Source of the DNA: a virus
Virus record (IMG/VR): IMGVR_UViG_3300046003_006230
Location: 1 to 41,540 of that record
Length of the DNA stretch: 41,540 bases
Reading direction: 5' to 3' (one strand)
Shown: piece by piece, positions 39,483 to 41,540 of the stretch
Layout of the letters: every line of letters begins with the position of its first letter
Position numbering within the stretch: the first letter of the stretch is position 1
Notes under the pieces: model-generated
Seen by the model: the letters and a program-made list of their open reading frames with translations, nothing else
Databases searched by the model: none
Told to the model about the DNA's origin: nothing
Translations under genes and position numbers: made by a program

Positions 39483-39957
39483 GCAGTTGAGTTCCATCAA
39501 TGATTTTGTCAAAGCCTTCGGCTTGGCTGGGCATGGTAAAGCCCTGGCCCATGGACACTAGGACGTGTTGTGGAATGATTTTGCCAGGACGGCTGTTCAG
39601 CCTACGTTGCCATTCCCGGGTATTAGGCACTGGAAAGTAAACAGCAACCTTTTGATAAGTTGCGGGAATTTTCTCCAACTTGCTTTTACGACTGTCAGGC
39701 GTGAGATTGGTTTGGTCCCAGACAATATCGCGATTGTCAGCAATAGCCTGCTGCAAACGCTGATTCATTTCCCTAGTAGCTTGCTTGATGACTTTCTTAA
39801 ACACGTCGTTGTAGGTTTTTCCCAATGCAGCAGCTTCGCGTTCGATAATGTTATCGGTGCTGAGCAGGGTGGTGCGATTCCAATCGATATCACTGTCACG
39901 CAACCAAGTGGTTTTGCCACTTGCAGGAACACCAACCAACATCCAAAGAGTGGGCAT
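39457..39957 (-). CDS. Polynucleotide-kinase-type P-loop kinase
   Basis: The 166 residues match the kinase half of T4 Pnk: P-loop G9-V-P-A-S-G-K-T-T, a catalytic-type D35 at the same residue number as in T4 Pnk (LLSTDNI), DQTNLT at about 100-105, and an Arg-rich lid (WQRRLNSRPGK). The 3'-phosphatase half of T4 Pnk (301 residues) is absent. Substrates could be 5'-OH ends of RNA or DNA, or modified bases as in 5-hydroxymethyldeoxyuridine DNA kinases. It has its own promoter (39992-40019) and an AGGTGA ribosome-binding site, and leads into the overlapping oxygenase gene. Confidence 0.87.
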   Translation of the reverse strand: MPTLWMLVGVPASGKTTWLRDSDIDWNRTTLLSTDNIIEREAAALGKTYNDVFKKVIKQATREMNQRLQQAIADNRDIVWDQTNLTPDSRKSKLEKIPATYQKVAVYFPVPNTREWQRRLNSRPGKIIPQHVLVSMGQGFTMPSQAEGFDKIIDGTQLHATDINRN

Positions 39958-39991
39958 GAAATCACCTCATATGCCAAAGACTTACATTTGC

Positions 39992-40019
39992 ATTATAACT
40001 GCCAAATGCAATTTTGCAA
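39992..40019 (-). promoter_or_regulatory. Sigma-70-type promoter for the kinase-oxygenase-glycosyltransferase genes
   Basis: TATAAT (39992-39997) with TTGCAA (40014-40019) 16 bases upstream on the minus strand. The predicted leader is about 28 bases and includes AGGTGA before the kinase ATG. Confidence 0.65.
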
Positions 40020-40046
40020 GCTTGATTTTGCCGGTAGGACCAGCTG

Positions 40047-40781
40047 TTAGGTCCAAAGATGTTTGCGAACTTTTACCAACCTGATCAGGTAGTCCTGATC
40101 CTGTTGATCGTATTGCATTTCAATATCATGCAACCGTTTCAGGGCAATGTCAGCCTGTTCGCTGTCGTGTTCATCTAATGGATCGCGTTGCTTGTTCTCG
40201 TAGTTTTCTCGATAGTAATCGTTCCATCCGCTAGCTGCATAGGGCTCCACACGTAGGGGACGTTCTTGTGTCCACCATATGTAAAGGTCGTAAATTTCAC
40301 GAGCTGCCTGCGCTTGGCTGATGTTCACATAAGCTTCATCAACATGCTCATCGAGGCTCATTTCCCATTTGAGATATTCCAACCCGGCTTCGGGAACCCT
40401 GTGGCTGAAAAATCTAAACGGGCGGCGAGCATACCAAGGTCTAGGATCAGTATTTTCGCTAAACACATATTGCATGTGGGCTTTTTCAATTTCCACAAAA
40501 TCAACCAAAATGGCAAACATGCCATGCAGCATGCGAGTGTCGCCATCGTGGTAAGTTCGAGGAAGCCCTGTGCGAATAACATCGTAACGATTGATCCAGC
40601 GCATGCGCAGGTTGTAGGGCATGCCTGTGAACCGCTGTTTTACAGGTGCTAGCATGTCAGGTAGTGTTTCACAAAACCAGTAGGCAATAGGACGCTGGGC
40701 ACGCTGCTGGGCATGCCATGCTCGCCATTCTGCACTGGTTAAAGCATACGGCACTTGCCAGTCTAGAAGTTTGTTAAACAT
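40047..40781 (-). CDS. Unknown protein, rich in aromatic and charged residues
   Basis: A 244-residue soluble protein with many Trp, Tyr and Arg residues. It opens with FNKLLDWQVPYALTSAEWRAWHAQQRAQRP and has a central helical region (HGMFAILVDFVEIEKAHMQYVF). An acidic C-terminal helix follows (DPLDEHDSEQADIALKRLHDIEM), ending in a basic tail. There is no P-loop, metal site or membrane segment. It starts 3 bases after the stop of the metallophosphoesterase gene, so the two are one unit. Similar proteins occur in large phages, but I know of no assigned role. Confidence 0.6.
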   Translation of the reverse strand: MFNKLLDWQVPYALTSAEWRAWHAQQRAQRPIAYWFCETLPDMLAPVKQRFTGMPYNLRMRWINRYDVIRTGLPRTYHDGDTRMLHGMFAILVDFVEIEKAHMQYVFSENTDPRPWYARRPFRFFSHRVPEAGLEYLKWEMSLDEHVDEAYVNISQAQAAREIYDLYIWWTQERPLRVEPYAASGWNDYYRENYENKQRDPLDEHDSEQADIALKRLHDIEMQYDQQDQDYLIRLVKVRKHLWT

Positions 40782-40784
40782 ACC

Positions 40785-41540
40785 TTACTTATCCAATGTT
40801 ATAATCTCAGGCCGCCAGTTGTTGTTTTCACGGGGATAGCCACGGGCGTTGTTGATATATCTGCATCCGTCAATAACTTGATCCTGACGATCATGCGTGT
40901 GTCCAAAACACCACGCCCGCACGCGATCTTTGTTGATTTCCTGCATGCGAGTGTTGGCAAAGCTGCCGTTGAGCTGAGTCCAAAGTGGATTTTGCGGCTG
41001 TTGCCTTAGCAAAAGAGCGTGCGGTGCATGATGCGTAACAACTACGACAGGTTCCCGGGCAGCAGCAAGCTGATTTTCAATGTAAATTGCATCACCCAAG
41101 GCCGACATTTCCACCTCTCGGGCTTTGTCAGTTTTGTCCCAAGGTATGTAACGGGCATCACTCATGTTTTCCAGATAAGCTGCCACCTGTTGCTGCTTGC
41201 TGTAAGGCACGCCAGCTTGAAAATCATGCCATCCTGTAGCCCCGACAAATGTCATGCCATCCAAAGTCACAGTGTTCTTGTCGAGGAAATGCGCACCCAG
41301 TGACAGGCTCCAACGGCGATAGTGTTCTGCTATTTCCTGTGTTGTGCGAGGATAAGGAAACTGAGTTTCCAGTTCACGATCCCACAAGCGTGTGCTATGG
41401 AATCCCGTGTTATAGAAATCATGATTTCCCGCCACCCAGATCAGTTTGGGAAAACGTTTATGACATTCAGCAATCCAGCGACTGGTAGCACGAACGTCGT
41501 TGTCAATATCACCAGCAACAACCATGACCATGTCGCTGGG
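40785..41540 (-). CDS. Metallophosphoesterase, N-terminus outside the window
   Basis: Calcineurin-type phosphoesterase. Visible motifs are GDID (VVAGDIDND), GNHDFY, VVVTHHAPH and CFGHTHDRQDQ, the second to last metal-binding blocks of the family. The frame is open to the edge of the window (reading PSDMVMVVAGD), and the first D-x-H block, normally some 30-40 residues before GD, is missing. The gene therefore continues beyond 41540 and the internal ATG at 41531 is not its start. It is distinct from gp47. The substrate could be a cyclic nucleotide, a nucleic-acid end or a phosphoprotein. The next gene follows after 3 bases. Confidence 0.88.
   Translation of the reverse strand, partial: PSDMVMVVAGDIDNDVRATSRWIAECHKRFPKLIWVAGNHDFYNTGFHSTRLWDRELETQFPYPRTTQEIAEHYRRWSLSLGAHFLDKNTVTLDGMTFVGATGWHDFQAGVPYSKQQQVAAYLENMSDARYIPWDKTDKAREVEMSALGDAIYIENQLAAAREPVVVVTHHAPHALLLRQQPQNPLWTQLNGSFANTRMQEINKDRVRAWCFGHTHDRQDQVIDGCRYINNARGYPRENNNWRPEIITLDK

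Noticed and set aside
1-41540. tRNA genes, CRISPR arrays, insertion sequences or attachment sites
   Set aside because: I read the intergenic gaps on both strands and found no cloverleaf, spaced direct repeats, transposase or long terminal repeats. Nearly all gaps are below 110 bases.

Overview
The window comes from the genome of a T4-like myovirus. It carries recognisable homologues of T4 genes 46, 47, 55, 48, 53, 5, 25, 6 and probably 7, with T4-type late promoters (TATAAATA). The long baseplate proteins, the ThyX thymidylate synthase and the gp55 sequence resemble the aquatic, cyanophage-like branch of T4-like phages more than the enteric T-evens. No photosynthesis gene is visible and the host cannot be named. 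Several early-type promoters match the bacterial sigma-70 consensus closely, so the host probably has an ordinary housekeeping sigma factor.

Layout: (1) 1-5,000, minus strand: recombination nuclease gp46/gp47 and late sigma factor gp55, the latter interrupted by a 329-residue LAGLIDADG intein. (2) 5,000-5,100: a short divergent control region with a perfect-consensus sigma-70 promoter reading into gene 55 and a late promoter reading into the baseplate genes. (3) 5,095-11,343, plus strand: gp48, gp53, a large structural protein and the gp5 spike/lysozyme. (4) 11,369-15,213: an accessory block inside the baseplate genes. It holds a GC-rich SNF2 helicase, two small membrane proteins and, divergently, a HARP-like domain protein followed by two small ORFs. 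(5) 15,308-30,032: late promoter, gp25, gp6 and a giant 3,629-residue gp7-position protein. (6) 30,037-34,767: small structural proteins and two paralogous tail-fibre proteins with different tips. (7) 34,764-35,767: thyX with an overlapping promoter/hairpin and a terminator. (8) 35,765-41,540, minus strand: conserved unknowns, an HNH nuclease, a small membrane peptide, a nucleotidyltransferase, a glycosyltransferase-like protein, a 2-oxoglutarate oxygenase-like protein, a Pnk-type kinase, an unknown and a metallophosphoesterase running off the window.

How the parts fit: gp55 made from an early promoter would direct host polymerase to the TATAAATA promoters that drive the baseplate and fibre genes. 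gp46/47 and the SNF2/HARP pair belong to recombination or replication-fork processing. ThyX, the kinase, nucleotidyltransferase, oxygenase and glycosyltransferase are metabolic or modification functions. The most interesting items are the intein in the late sigma factor, the split SNF2/HARP cassette beside gene 25 (where T4 keeps uvsW/uvsY), the promoter-within-hairpin in front of thyX, and the duplicated fibres with exchanged tips. All calls come from reading the sequence; no database search was run.
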